Shown here: one piece after another, positions 49,182 to 57,119 of the stretch | Position numbering within the stretch: the first letter of the stretch is position 1 | Layout of the letters: every line of letters starts with the position of its first letter | Origin: Mycolicibacterium sp. S2-37 | GTDB lineage: Bacteria > Actinomycetota > Actinomycetes > Mycobacteriales > Mycobacteriaceae | Direction: 5' to 3' | NCBI RefSeq assembly: GCF_017352375.1 | Contig: NZ_JAFEVR010000010.1 | Location: forward strand, 62,001 to 126,000 | Length of the DNA: 64,000 bases | Notes under the pieces: generated by a model | Database searches by the model: none | What the model was told of the DNA's origin: nothing | The model's input: only the letters and a program-made list of their open reading frames with translations | Translations under genes and position numbers: made by a program

Positions 49182-50395
49182 ATCGCCCTCTTGTACACCG
49201 AAACGGTTTGCGCAGCAACGGATTCCCAGCTGAACACCTCGATTGCCCGCCGCCTCCCGGCCGCTCCGAGACGATGGCGCTGCGCCGGGGAGTCGAGCAG
49301 TTCGCCCAGCGCGCCGGTCAGTTCGTCGACGTCGGCGGGCGCAACCAGCCGCGCGCACTCGCCGTCGGCGCCCAGCACCTCCGGGAGCGCGCCCGCGCGG
49401 CTGGCCACGATCGGCGTGCCGCTGGCCATCGCCTCGACAGCGGGCAGCGAGAAGCCTTCGTACAGCGAGGGAATGCAGGCGACCTCCGCCGAGGCCAGCA
49501 GATCGGCCAGCTCGTCGTCGGACAGCCCGCTCGAGGTGGTCACGATGTCGGAGATGCCGAGTTCGGCGATCAGCTTCTCGGTGGGCCCGTTGGGCTCGAG
49601 CTTGGAGACCAGCTGCACGTCGAGATTGCGTTCGACGCGCAGCCGTGCGACGGCGTGCAGCAGATGGCTGATGCCCTTGAGTGGGACGTCGGCACTCGCG
49701 ATCGCGATGATGCGGCCGCCGACCCGGTGGTCGGACGGCGTGAACCGTCCGGTGTCCACGCCCAGCGGCACGACGTGCAACTGCTCGGGCGACACCCCGA
49801 AGTCGTCGGCGATGTCGGTGGCCGACGAGGTCGAGACGGTGAGCAGTTCGGGGATCTGCCGGGCGACCTGCTTCTGCATCTCGGCAAAGGCATACCAGCG
49901 GCGCACCAGCGGTTTGCGCCACCAGCGCGCTGTGGCGACCTCGACCACCTTGTCGCGCGTGATCGGATGGTGCACGGTGGCCACCACCGGCAGGCCGAGC
50001 GCGGCGATGTCGAGCAAGCCGGTGCCCAGGCTCTGGTTGTCGTGCACGACGTCGAATTCGTCGCGGCGTTCGGCGAGGAGTCGGGCGACCCGCATGGTGA
50101 ACGTCTTCGGCTCCGGGAATCCTGCCGTCCACGTCGTCAGCAGTTCGCGCAGATCGATCGAGTCACGGATCTCACTGGGCCGCGGGATCCGGAACGGATC
50201 CGGCTCCCGGTACATGTCCAGGCTCGGCACCTTGGTCAGCCGCACCCGCGGATCGAGGCCGTCGGGGTAGGGCTGACCGGAGAAGACCTCGACCTCGTGA
50301 CCGAGCTCCACCAGCCCCCGACTGAGGTGACGTACATAGACTCCCTGCCCGCCGCAGTGCGTCTTGCTGCGGTAGGACAACAACGCGATGCGCAT
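49175..50395 (-). CDS. GT4-family glycosyltransferase
   Basis: The 406-residue protein has the GT-B fold pattern: N-terminal GGQGVYVRHLSRGLVELGHEVEVF (residues 15-38), a linker VPLGVDTGRF (about 213), and the C-terminal sugar-nucleotide motif PSLYEGFSLPAVEAMASGTPIVAS (about 303-326) with the E-x7-E signature. It transfers a sugar from a nucleotide donor to a lipid or polyprenyl acceptor at the membrane face. The ATG at 50395 has no Shine-Dalgarno sequence. A short upstream frame ends 2 nt before it, suggesting coupled translation. Confidence 0.82.
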   Translation of the reverse strand: MRIALLSYRSKTHCGGQGVYVRHLSRGLVELGHEVEVFSGQPYPDGLDPRVRLTKVPSLDMYREPDPFRIPRPSEIRDSIDLRELLTTWTAGFPEPKTFTMRVARLLAERRDEFDVVHDNQSLGTGLLDIAALGLPVVATVHHPITRDKVVEVATARWWRKPLVRRWYAFAEMQKQVARQIPELLTVSTSSATDIADDFGVSPEQLHVVPLGVDTGRFTPSDHRVGGRIIAIASADVPLKGISHLLHAVARLRVERNLDVQLVSKLEPNGPTEKLIAELGISDIVTTSSGLSDDELADLLASAEVACIPSLYEGFSLPAVEAMASGTPIVASRAGALPEVLGADGECARLVAPADVDELTGALGELLDSPAQRHRLGAAGRRRAIEVFSWESVAAQTVSVYKRAIC

Positions 50396-50397
50396 AC

Positions 50398-50454
50398 TCA
50401 GACGAGTCCGGGGGCGTGCGGCCGGGCCACAACGTGCTGGTCGAATCGTTTCAC
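50398..50454 (-). CDS. Possible leader peptide upstream of the glycosyltransferase gene
   Basis: An 18-codon frame (MKRFDQHVVARPHAPGLV, GTG start at 50454) has GGAG 7 nt upstream of its start. Its TGA stop lies 2 nt before the glycosyltransferase ATG. The main gene lacks its own ribosome binding site, so ribosomes finishing this frame could restart there. No homopolymer of a regulatory amino acid is present, so classical attenuation is not indicated. It lies within the predicted 5' leader of about 87 nt. Confidence 0.35.
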   Translation of the reverse strand: MKRFDQHVVARPHAPGLV

Positions 50455-50471
50455 GCGGACACTCCGAACCC

Positions 50472-50517
50472 TCTGGACATGTGTCCAGACTATAGTTTGA
50501 CGTGCTAGGCGACGCAA
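50472..50517 (-). promoter_or_regulatory. Promoter and TetR-type operator of the glycosyltransferase operon
   Basis: On the minus strand TTGCGT (50517-50512), 17 bp and TATAGT (50494-50489) make a good promoter. Directly downstream is the perfect 8-2-8 inverted repeat TCTGGACA-tg-TGTCCAGA (50472-50489), covering the expected start point. The core GGACATGTGTCC is identical to that at the TetR start (read on the other strand), implying the same repressor. Confidence 0.75.
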
Positions 50518-50541
50518 CGCGTCCGCTGCCGCGGAAACGAA

Positions 50542-50569
50542 AAGGGGCGCCCCCGGTGGGGCGCCCCTT
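50542..50569 (-). terminator. Intrinsic terminator of the small secreted-protein gene
   Basis: AAGGGGCGCCCC, a 4-nt loop and GGGGCGCCCCTT pair perfectly over 12 bp. On the minus strand the stem is followed by TTTTCGTTT, and it begins 17 nt after the stop at 50586. This is a strong intrinsic terminator by mycobacterial standards. Confidence 0.85.
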
Positions 50570-50585
50570 CTTCACTCCCGTGGTG

Positions 50586-50834
50586 TCAGCGGGTGGTGAT
50601 GTAAACGATGCGGTCCTCGTTGTCGTAGCGCACCGACACGATGCTGGACTGCTCCAGCGGCTTGTTCATGCCCTGCTGGGTGATCCGGATCGCATAGCCG
50701 CGGTCCTCCAGCGAGTTGATCGTGTCCTGGGCGTTGCCCGGGCCGGCCGGGGCCGCGACAGCCGGGGCGGCGAGGCCGAGGACGGCGGTGGACAGCGCAG
50801 CTGCGGTGAGGGTGGCGAATCCGAACTTCTTCAT
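50586..50834 (-). CDS. Small secreted protein of unknown function
   Basis: The 82-residue preprotein starts MKKFGFATLTAAALSTAVLG and has a signal peptide ending VAAPA, leaving a mature protein of about 55 residues (NAQDTINSLEDRGYAIRITQ and a SVRYDNEDRIVYITTR tail). It resembles a class of small exported mycobacterial proteins with a single short alpha/beta domain. No Cys is present. ATG 50834 follows AGAAGG; the open frame upstream lacks a signal. It has its own strong terminator, so it is likely a single-gene unit with high expression. Confidence 0.7.
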   Translation of the reverse strand: MKKFGFATLTAAALSTAVLGLAAPAVAAPAGPGNAQDTINSLEDRGYAIRITQQGMNKPLEQSSIVSVRYDNEDRIVYITTR

Positions 50835-50969
50835 TTTCGTGCCTTCTTTTCTTCTCTTCAGTTGTTCGAGCCGTGGCCTACAGTCGCGGTTCGGACGCTT
50901 CTCGATTCGGCCGGTTAGGATCCCCTTACCTGCCTGCACGGTTAAACCAGCAGGTCAGCGGTTTCATTC

Positions 50970-51005
50970 CGTTGGCAGGATCTGATCGTTCGTTGGCAGG
51001 ATCTG
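50970..51005. repeat. 15-bp direct repeat upstream of the small secreted-protein gene
   Basis: CGTTGGCAGGATCTG occurs at 50970-50984 and again at 50991-51005, 21 bp apart (two helical turns). It lies between the secreted-protein promoter region and the end of the PPOX gene. It could be a regulator-binding pair or a small duplication. Confidence 0.7.
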
Positions 51006-51012
51006 TGCGACG

Positions 51013-51471
51013 TCAGCGCGGAGGCGGGAAGCCACCGGTGGCGACCGGACCCCAACGCGTCGGGGTGACCCGGATGAGGCACTTGCCCTGATTGGTCATC
51101 GCCTGGCGGTATTCGGCCCAGTCGGGGTGCTCGCCGGCGACCGCGCGGAAGTAGTCGACCAGGGGTTCCACGGCCTCGGGCAGGGCGATCACCTCGGCGT
51201 CGCCGTCCACCTGCACGTAGGGCCCGTTGAAGTCGTCGGAGAGGACGACGACGCTCGCCCGCCCGGTGCGCCGGATGTTCGCCGCCTTCGCGCGCTGCGG
51301 ATAGCTGGCGATGACGATGCGGCCGCTGTCGTCCACCCCCGCCGTGACCGGAGAGGACTGCAGCGACCCGTCGGCGCGAAACGTCGTCAGGATCATCCGG
51401 TGCCGCGGGCGCATGAACTCGACCAGCCGTTCCCGGTCGACGTCATCGGCGGTGGCATAGGTGCGGGGCAT
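51013..51471 (-). CDS. PPOX-class F420-dependent oxidoreductase (FDOR-B type)
   Basis: The 152-residue protein is a split beta-barrel flavin/deazaflavin reductase: residues 20-80 with MILTTFRADGSLQSSPVTAGVDDSGRIVIAS, then AKAANIRRTGRASVVVL and YVQVDGDAEVI. The ending GKCLIRVTPTRWGPVATGGF is typical of the TIGR03618-like mycobacterial group, which uses F420 or binds biliverdin/FMN. The exact substrate is unknown. ATG 51471 fits the family length. No operon partner is evident. Confidence 0.78.
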   Translation of the reverse strand: MPRTYATADDVDRERLVEFMRPRHRMILTTFRADGSLQSSPVTAGVDDSGRIVIASYPQRAKAANIRRTGRASVVVLSDDFNGPYVQVDGDAEVIALPEAVEPLVDYFRAVAGEHPDWAEYRQAMTNQGKCLIRVTPTRWGPVATGGFPPPR

Positions 51472-51524
51472 GGCCTCACAGTAACCAGCCGAACCTGTCG
51501 GACCCCGTCGCTAAACTCTCGAAC

Positions 51525-51842
51525 ATGAGTTCGACACATGAGAAAGTGCTGGATGTATTCGACGCGGTCGACGCGTTCTACGGCACCCTGGCCGCCCTCC
51601 CGGTCGGGGCGCTCAACCGGGCGGAGGCCCAGGCGCTGCTGGAGCGGCTGGACAGGCTGGAGGGTCAGCTCGCCGCGACCGACCGGCGGATCCTCGGCCG
51701 GCTGATCGCCCAGGGCACCCCGGCGCAGTTCGGCGGCCGCACATGGGCGGAGGTGCTCGCGCAGCGGTTGCGGATCTCGCAGGCCGAGGCGCAGCGGCGG
51801 ATCGCGGCGGCCTCCGTCACCGCGGGTCCGTCTGCCGCTTGA
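51525..51842 (+). pseudogene. Truncated 13E12-repeat (DUF222/HNH) remnant
   Basis: The 105-residue frame matches the start of 13E12/DUF222 proteins (VLDVFDAVDAFYGTLAAL, LNRAEAQALLERLDRLEGQL, WAEVLAQRLRISQAEAQRRIAAA), which are normally 400-500 residues and end with an HNH nuclease domain. Here homology stops near residue 98 and a stop follows. The rest is missing, and the next gene lies on the opposite strand overlapping the end. It is therefore a decayed copy of this multi-copy mycobacterial family. It may still be expressed as a short DUF222 fragment. Confidence 0.75.
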
Positions 51843-52122
51843 GCATCCACGCCGGGATCCAGTGGGTCACCGATTTGCGCCGCGCGCCGTAGCTGATCGG
51901 GTAGGTGACCAGGCCCCACCAGTAGCCCTGCTCGCACATGCCCCAGCAGGTCAGGCTGCCCTCCACCACCGAATGCATCTGCAGACCGGCGGGGTTGTAG
52001 CCGCCCTGTCGGTGTGGCTCGCGCGGAAACAGCACGGCGAGATCGACCAGGACCGGGGCGGGCGGTTCGACGCGCCGAAACGCCGGAGACAGCGGCTGCC
52101 CGGTGTAGCCGATCGACTGCAT
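51817..52122 (-). CDS. Uncharacterised small protein
   Basis: The 101-residue frame starts MQSIGYTGQPLSPAFRRVEP (GTG 52131 three codons upstream is an alternative) and is rich in aromatic residues (CWGMCEQGYWWGLVTYPISY). The LTCWGMCEQG segment with two Cys could bind metal or form a disulfide. I do not recognise a family. It overlaps the 13E12 remnant by 26 bp tail to tail. The organised aromatic core and plausible start support it as real. Confidence 0.45.
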   Translation of the reverse strand: MQSIGYTGQPLSPAFRRVEPPAPVLVDLAVLFPREPHRQGGYNPAGLQMHSVVEGSLTCWGMCEQGYWWGLVTYPISYGARRKSVTHWIPAWMLKRQTDPR

Positions 52123-52193
52123 CTCGCCCACTGTTCGATCATACGTTCGAGTCAGACTGGCGTCTTCGGACCCCGCATCGAGCCATGTGCGTT

Positions 52194-52247
52194 GACTTTG
52201 CACACAGATCGCGATTCGAGCCGGAATCGCGATCTGTACGCAAAGTC
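52194..52247. repeat. Long near-perfect inverted repeat (hairpin) upstream of fadE
   Basis: Two 24-nt arms (52194-52217 and 52224-52247) flank a 6-nt loop and match at 22 of 24 positions. The arms begin GACTTTGC and contain ACAGATCGCGATTC. As RNA or cruciform DNA the stem would be very stable. It lies between divergent genes, 65 bp before the acyl-CoA dehydrogenase start. It has no T-run and is not a typical terminator. It may be an intergenic palindromic repeat element. Confidence 0.8.
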
Positions 52248-52312
52248 GATGCGCTGAACGCACAGCAACGGCACGGCGTTTGGCCGAAAGACGGCAGGGT
52301 TAATCACCCGCG

Positions 52313-53695
52313 GTGACCTTCGACATCACGCCCACCATCGCTCAGCACGATCTCGCGCGGCGCACCCACGAGTTCGCCGAGCAGTGCATCCGTCCGGTGG
52401 CGCTCGAGTACGACCAGCGCCAGGAGTTCCCGTGGCCGGTGCTCGAGGAGGCGGCCCAGCGCGGGTTCTACAGTCCGCTGTTCTACCGCGATCTGATCGG
52501 CGACCCGACCGGCCTGTCGCTGCCGATGTTCATGGAGGAGTTGTTCTGGGGTTGCGCCGGCATCGGGCTGGCGATCGTCATGCCGGCGCTGGCACTGTCG
52601 GCGATCGGCCAGGCCGCCTCACCCGAGCAGATGCTGCAATGGGCGCCGGAGTGCTTCGGCACACCGGGTGATCTCAAACTGGCGGCGCTGGCCATCTCCG
52701 AACCCGAGGGCGGCAGCGACGTCCGCAATCTGCGGACCCGGGCACACCGCGACGGTGACGACTGGATCATCGACGGACACAAGATGTGGATCGGCAATGG
52801 CGGCATCGCCAACGTGCACGTCGTCAACGCCGTGGTCGACGAGGAACTCGGCCACAAGGGGCAGGCACTGTTCGTGGTACCGGGCGGCACACCCGGGCTC
52901 GAGTTGGTCCGCAAGCTCGACAAGCTCGGCTGCCGGGCCTCGCACACCGCCGAGCTGAAGTTCAACGGCGTGCGCATCCCCGGGGAGAATCTGCTCGGCG
53001 GCCACGAGAAGCTCGAGCACAAACTGGCCAAGGCCCGCGAGGCCGTCGAAGGTGGCCGCAAGTCGGGCTCGGCCACACTGGGTGCCTTCGAGCAGACCCG
53101 GCCGATGGTCGCCGCGCAGGCGCTCGGCATCGCCCGCGCGGCGCTGGAGTACATGACCGAGTACGCCAACCGGCGCGAGGCGTTCGGCGCACCGATCATC
53201 GACAACCAGGGCATCGCCTTCCCGATGGCCGACCTGGCCACCCAGCTCGACGCCGCGCGGCTGCTCACCTGGCGCGCCTCGTGGATGGCGGCCACCGGTG
53301 TGGCGTTCGAGCGTGGCGAGGGGTCGATGGCCAAGCTGGCCGCCAGCGAACTGGCCGTCAAGGCCACCGAGCGGGCCATCCAGACCATGGGCGGCTGGGG
53401 CTACATCACCGACCACCCCGTCGAGAAGTGGTATCGGGACGCCAAGCTCTACACCATCTTCGAGGGCACCAGCGAGATCCAGCGCATGGTGATCTCCCGA
53501 GCGCTCGGCGCCGCCGACGGCGCACCGCCGCTGCACGTCGACCTCGAGCCCAGCGGCGGCCCGCTCAACCGGTACTTCGGCCGCGGCACCCCGCTACGCG
53601 GCCGCGCCGCCGACAAGGCGCTGGGCGCCAAGGACCGGGTCCCCGAATCCGTGATGCGCCTGGCGATGAAAGTCCTTCAGCCGCCGAAGAAGTGA
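52313..53695 (+). CDS. Acyl-CoA dehydrogenase family protein
   Basis: The 460-residue flavoprotein has the signatures LKLAALAISEPEGGSDVRNLRT (about 121-142), KMWIGNGGIANVHVV, and YRDAKLYTIFEGTSEIQRMVI (about 375-395), whose Glu-Gly-Thr-Ser includes the base position in many family members. It oxidises an acyl-CoA at C2-C3 with FAD. An extra C-terminal tail (PLNRYFGRGTPLRGRAADKAL, LQPPKK) extends beyond the core. The start is GTG 52313. The next gene begins 64 bp later and could be cotranscribed. Confidence 0.83.
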   Translation: MTFDITPTIAQHDLARRTHEFAEQCIRPVALEYDQRQEFPWPVLEEAAQRGFYSPLFYRDLIGDPTGLSLPMFMEELFWGCAGIGLAIVMPALALSAIGQAASPEQMLQWAPECFGTPGDLKLAALAISEPEGGSDVRNLRTRAHRDGDDWIIDGHKMWIGNGGIANVHVVNAVVDEELGHKGQALFVVPGGTPGLELVRKLDKLGCRASHTAELKFNGVRIPGENLLGGHEKLEHKLAKAREAVEGGRKSGSATLGAFEQTRPMVAAQALGIARAALEYMTEYANRREAFGAPIIDNQGIAFPMADLATQLDAARLLTWRASWMAATGVAFERGEGSMAKLAASELAVKATERAIQTMGGWGYITDHPVEKWYRDAKLYTIFEGTSEIQRMVISRALGAADGAPPLHVDLEPSGGPLNRYFGRGTPLRGRAADKALGAKDRVPESVMRLAMKVLQPPKK

Positions 53696-53759
53696 CCCGA
53701 CGTTTGTCGCGGCACCGTTCGGGCATGCCGGTGAGACGACGACTCACTTTGGAGGATTC

Positions 53760-54938
53760 ATGCGCGCAGTCACCTGGCAGGGCCGGCGGAACGTCTCGGT
53801 CGACAACGTTCCCGATCCGGTGCTCAAGGAGCCGACCGACGCGATCATCCGCGTGACGAGCACCAACATCTGCGGCTCCGATCTGCACCTCTACGAGACG
53901 TTGGCCGCGTTTATGAGCCCCGGCGACATCATCGGCCACGAACCGATGGGCATCGTCGAAGAGGTCGGCGCGCAGACCGGCGATCTCAAGGTCGGCGACC
54001 GGGTGGTCATTCCGTTCAACATCTCCTGCGGCAGCTGTTTCATGTGCGGCATCGGGCTGCAGAGCCAGTGCGAGACCACCCAGAACCGCGATCAGGGCAC
54101 CGGTGCCGCACTGTTCGGATTCTCGAAGCTCTACGGCGAGGTCGCCGGCGGGCAGGCCGAGTACCTGCGGGTGCCCCAAGCCCAGTACACCCACATCAAG
54201 GTTCCCGAAGACGGGCCCGACGACCGCTACGTCTATCTGTCCGACGTACTGCCCACCGCCTGGCAGGGCGTCGAATACGCCGAGGTGCCCGACGGCGGCA
54301 CGCTGGTGGTCCTGGGACTCGGGCCGATCGGATCGATGGCCTGCCGCATCGCCGCGACCCAGAAGAACTGCCGGGTCATCGGTGTCGACCTGGTCAAGGA
54401 GCGGCTCGACCGGGCCAGGCCCTACTGCGCAGAGGTGATCGACCTCAGCAACGAAGACGTCGACGCGGTGGTCGGCGAGCTGACCCAGGGCCGCGGCGCC
54501 GATTCGGTCATCGACGCGGTCGGCATGGAGGCGCACGGTTCACCCTTGGCCACCGCCGCGCAGACGGCCGCCGGTTTCCTGCCGTCGAGTGTCGGTCGTG
54601 TGGTGATGAAGCAGGCCGGCGTGGACCGCCTCGCCGCGTTCAACTCCGCGGTCTCGCTGGTCCGGCGCGGGGGCACCATCTCCCTGTCCGGCGTCTACGG
54701 CGGTGCCGCCGATCCGATCAACATGATGACGCTGTTCGACAAGCAGGTCAGGCTGCACATGGGCCAGGCGAACGTGAAGCGCTGGGTGGACGACATCCTG
54801 CCCCTGCTGACCGACGAGGATCCCCTCGGCGTCGACGATTTCGCCACCCACCGCCTTCCGCTCGAAGACGCACCCGGCGCCTACGAGACCTTCCAGAAGA
54901 AACAGGACGGCATGATCAAAGTCGTCCTCAAACCCTAG
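53760..54938 (+). CDS. Zinc-dependent alcohol dehydrogenase (formaldehyde dehydrogenase-like MDR)
   Basis: The 392-residue enzyme has catalytic zinc ligands Cys38 (TNICGSDLH) and His60/Glu61 (GHEPMG), all four structural-zinc Cys at 90, 93, 96 and 104, and a Rossmann motif VVLGLGPIGSMACRI (about 183). Length and the insertion region (GMEAHGSPLATAAQTAAGFLP) resemble glutathione-independent formaldehyde dehydrogenases and related long MDRs. It oxidises an alcohol or aldehyde adduct using NAD(P). ATG 53760 follows GGAGG at good spacing. Confidence 0.85.
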   Translation: MRAVTWQGRRNVSVDNVPDPVLKEPTDAIIRVTSTNICGSDLHLYETLAAFMSPGDIIGHEPMGIVEEVGAQTGDLKVGDRVVIPFNISCGSCFMCGIGLQSQCETTQNRDQGTGAALFGFSKLYGEVAGGQAEYLRVPQAQYTHIKVPEDGPDDRYVYLSDVLPTAWQGVEYAEVPDGGTLVVLGLGPIGSMACRIAATQKNCRVIGVDLVKERLDRARPYCAEVIDLSNEDVDAVVGELTQGRGADSVIDAVGMEAHGSPLATAAQTAAGFLPSSVGRVVMKQAGVDRLAAFNSAVSLVRRGGTISLSGVYGGAADPINMMTLFDKQVRLHMGQANVKRWVDDILPLLTDEDPLGVDDFATHRLPLEDAPGAYETFQKKQDGMIKVVLKP

Positions 54939-55110
54939 GTCCGGCCTGCCGAGACCCTGGATTGGCCCCGAGCGCGCCGGGGTACCTGACTCGCGTGAAC
55001 CGACCCGGAGCCGTCATCGGCGGTGACAAATACCCGGTACCCCTGGTTTCACCTGGGTCGGTTCTGGCAATATTACTCAGCGGTAGGTTCGGCTTGCGCA
55101 TTCCGGGGAG

Positions 55111-56958
55111 ATGACAGTGACGTTATTCGGCAAGGCCTCGAACGTGTCCGTGCTGGCGCAGAGTGAAGGCGGCGGGACCGCGATCCACGAGATCGTCATC
55201 CTCACCGTGGCCGCCGCCGTCATCGCCGCGATCTTGGTGTGGATCGGTTACATGCACCGCAACCACAAGATCTCGTGGCTGGCGTCGCTGGCCGACTGGT
55301 CCGGCAGGCGGTTCAAACGCCCGTCCTGGGTCGCCCTGCCGGTCGCGATGTTCACCGCGTCGATCATCTGCGCCCTGTTCGGCTTCATCTGGGATGTCAG
55401 CCTGCACATCGGCAACGGCCGGGACGACGGCGCGCTGGCCAACCCCGCCCACTACTTCATCCTCATCGGACTCTTCGGCATCTTCGTCGCGGGCTGCACC
55501 GCGATGGTGCTGCCCTACGACAAGCCGGGTCCGGCGGCGGTGCGCATCACCGACGACTGGTACGCACCTGTCGGCGGCATCGTGATGGCCGGCTGCGGGC
55601 TGTACGCGCTGATGGGCTTCCCCCTCGACGACATGTGGCACCGCATCTTCGGCCAGGACGTCACCCTGTGGGGGCCGACCCACCTGATGATGATCGGTGG
55701 CGCCGGTTTCTCGACGCTGGCGGCGGCCTACCTCGAATACGAGGGCAAGCGGGCCGTCGGCCCGGACGCTCCGCGCGACGGACTCGGCCTGAAGTTCGTC
55801 CTCTACCTGGCGTTCGCCGGTGTCCTGATCGGCGCCTCGGTCTACCAGATCGAGTTCGACTTCGGTGTTCCGCAGTTCCGCCAGGTGTTCCAGCCGATGC
55901 TGATCGCGGCCGCCGCCGCGCTGGCGCTGGTGATGGCCCGGATCTTCCTCGGGCGCGGCGCCGCACTCATCGCCGCGGTGATCGCGATCGGCCTGCGCGG
56001 CATCGTCGCGTTCCTCGTGGCGCCGGTGCTCGATGCGCCGGTCAACTGGTTCCCGCTGTATCTCGGCGCCGCGGTCGTCGTCGAACTGGTCGCGCTCACC
56101 CCGCTGCTCAAGCGGCCCGTCGTGTTCGGCGCGGTCTCGGGCCTGGGCATCGCGACCATCGGGCTGTGGCTCGAGTCGCTGTGGATCAATGCCGTCTACC
56201 CGCTGCCGTGGCCATCGAGCATCTGGCCCGAGGCGCTCACGATGGCCATCCCCGTCGCCGTCCTCACCGGCGCATGCGGCGCCATGGCCGGCATGGTGAT
56301 CACCGGCCAGCGCCTGCCCCGCCGCGCCATCGCCGTCGGGCTGGTCGTGCTGACCGTGCTGGCGATCGGCGGCGCCGCGGCCAACGGCCTGCGCTACACC
56401 GTGCCGCCGAACGCCACCGCCGCCGTCACACTGACCGAAGCGCCCCCGGTGAACGGACAGCGCTACGTCACCGCGGACGTCCGGTTCAACCCGCCGGACC
56501 TGGTCAGCGAGAACCCGAACTGGGTGGCGGTGCTCGGCTGGCAGGGCGGGCTGGCCAACGAGCGCGGCCAATTCGTCGACAACCTGGAAAAGGTCGGCCC
56601 GGGACACTACGTCTCGACCCAGCCCATGCCGGTGGCGGGCACCTGGAAGACGCTGCTGCGCCTCCACGACGGCAAGACCCTGGCCGCCATCCCGATCTAC
56701 CTCGCGGGTGACCCGGGGATCGGCGCGCAGGAGGTGCCCGCCGAGGCGCAGTTCACCCGGCCGTTCGTCTCGGAGATCACCATCCTGCAGCGTGAGCGCA
56801 GCCCCGACATCCCGCAGTCGCTGTGGCTGATCGGCTGCCTGGTGGTACTGGTCTGCACGCTGGCGATGGTCGCGGGCATCACCTGGGGTGGTGGCCGGAT
56901 CAACAACAGCCACCCGACCGGCACCAGTCCTGAGCTGCAGCCGTCCGCGCAGTCATGA
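55111..56958 (+). CDS. Large multi-pass membrane protein of unknown function (operon gene 1)
   Basis: The 615-residue protein has about 11-12 predicted helices in residues 25-430. They include His-containing helices or loops (WDVSLHIGNGRDDG, NPAHYFILIG, DMWHRIFGQDVTLWGPTHLMMIGG) that could bind haem or metal. A C-terminal extracytoplasmic beta-rich domain of about 140 residues follows (VTLTEAPPVNGQRYVTADVRF to the last helix near 580). ATG 55111 follows GGGGAG. Its stop overlaps the next start (ATGA). I do not recognise a named family; the His-rich loops and the cupredoxin partner suggest electron transfer or copper handling. Confidence 0.6.
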   Translation: MTVTLFGKASNVSVLAQSEGGGTAIHEIVILTVAAAVIAAILVWIGYMHRNHKISWLASLADWSGRRFKRPSWVALPVAMFTASIICALFGFIWDVSLHIGNGRDDGALANPAHYFILIGLFGIFVAGCTAMVLPYDKPGPAAVRITDDWYAPVGGIVMAGCGLYALMGFPLDDMWHRIFGQDVTLWGPTHLMMIGGAGFSTLAAAYLEYEGKRAVGPDAPRDGLGLKFVLYLAFAGVLIGASVYQIEFDFGVPQFRQVFQPMLIAAAAALALVMARIFLGRGAALIAAVIAIGLRGIVAFLVAPVLDAPVNWFPLYLGAAVVVELVALTPLLKRPVVFGAVSGLGIATIGLWLESLWINAVYPLPWPSSIWPEALTMAIPVAVLTGACGAMAGMVITGQRLPRRAIAVGLVVLTVLAIGGAAANGLRYTVPPNATAAVTLTEAPPVNGQRYVTADVRFNPPDLVSENPNWVAVLGWQGGLANERGQFVDNLEKVGPGHYVSTQPMPVAGTWKTLLRLHDGKTLAAIPIYLAGDPGIGAQEVPAEAQFTRPFVSEITILQRERSPDIPQSLWLIGCLVVLVCTLAMVAGITWGGGRINNSHPTGTSPELQPSAQS

Positions 56959-57119
56959 CCGTCGACCCGAACGTCGCGGTTCTTGCCGACCACCCGATCT
57001 GGATCGCGGTGCCGGCGTTCGCCCCGGCGTTCGTGGTCGCCGGTGTGGTCGTGTACATCGCCGCGAAGAACCGTCGGAAGGGCGACGGCAGCGGACCCGA
57101 ACAAGATGGGACAGTGTGA
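56955..57119 (+). CDS. 54-residue single-helix membrane protein (operon gene 2)
   Basis: The short frame MTVDPNVAVLADHPIWIAVP continues AFAPAFVVAGVVVYIAAKNR and ends in a charged tail (RKGDGSGPEQDGTV). It has one clear transmembrane helix with basic residues after it. It overlaps both neighbours (ATGA at the start, GTGA at the end), so all four genes are translationally linked. Its size suits a small subunit or assembly factor of the membrane complex. The double overlap is strong evidence that it is expressed. Confidence 0.7.
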   Translation: MTVDPNVAVLADHPIWIAVPAFAPAFVVAGVVVYIAAKNRRKGDGSGPEQDGTV

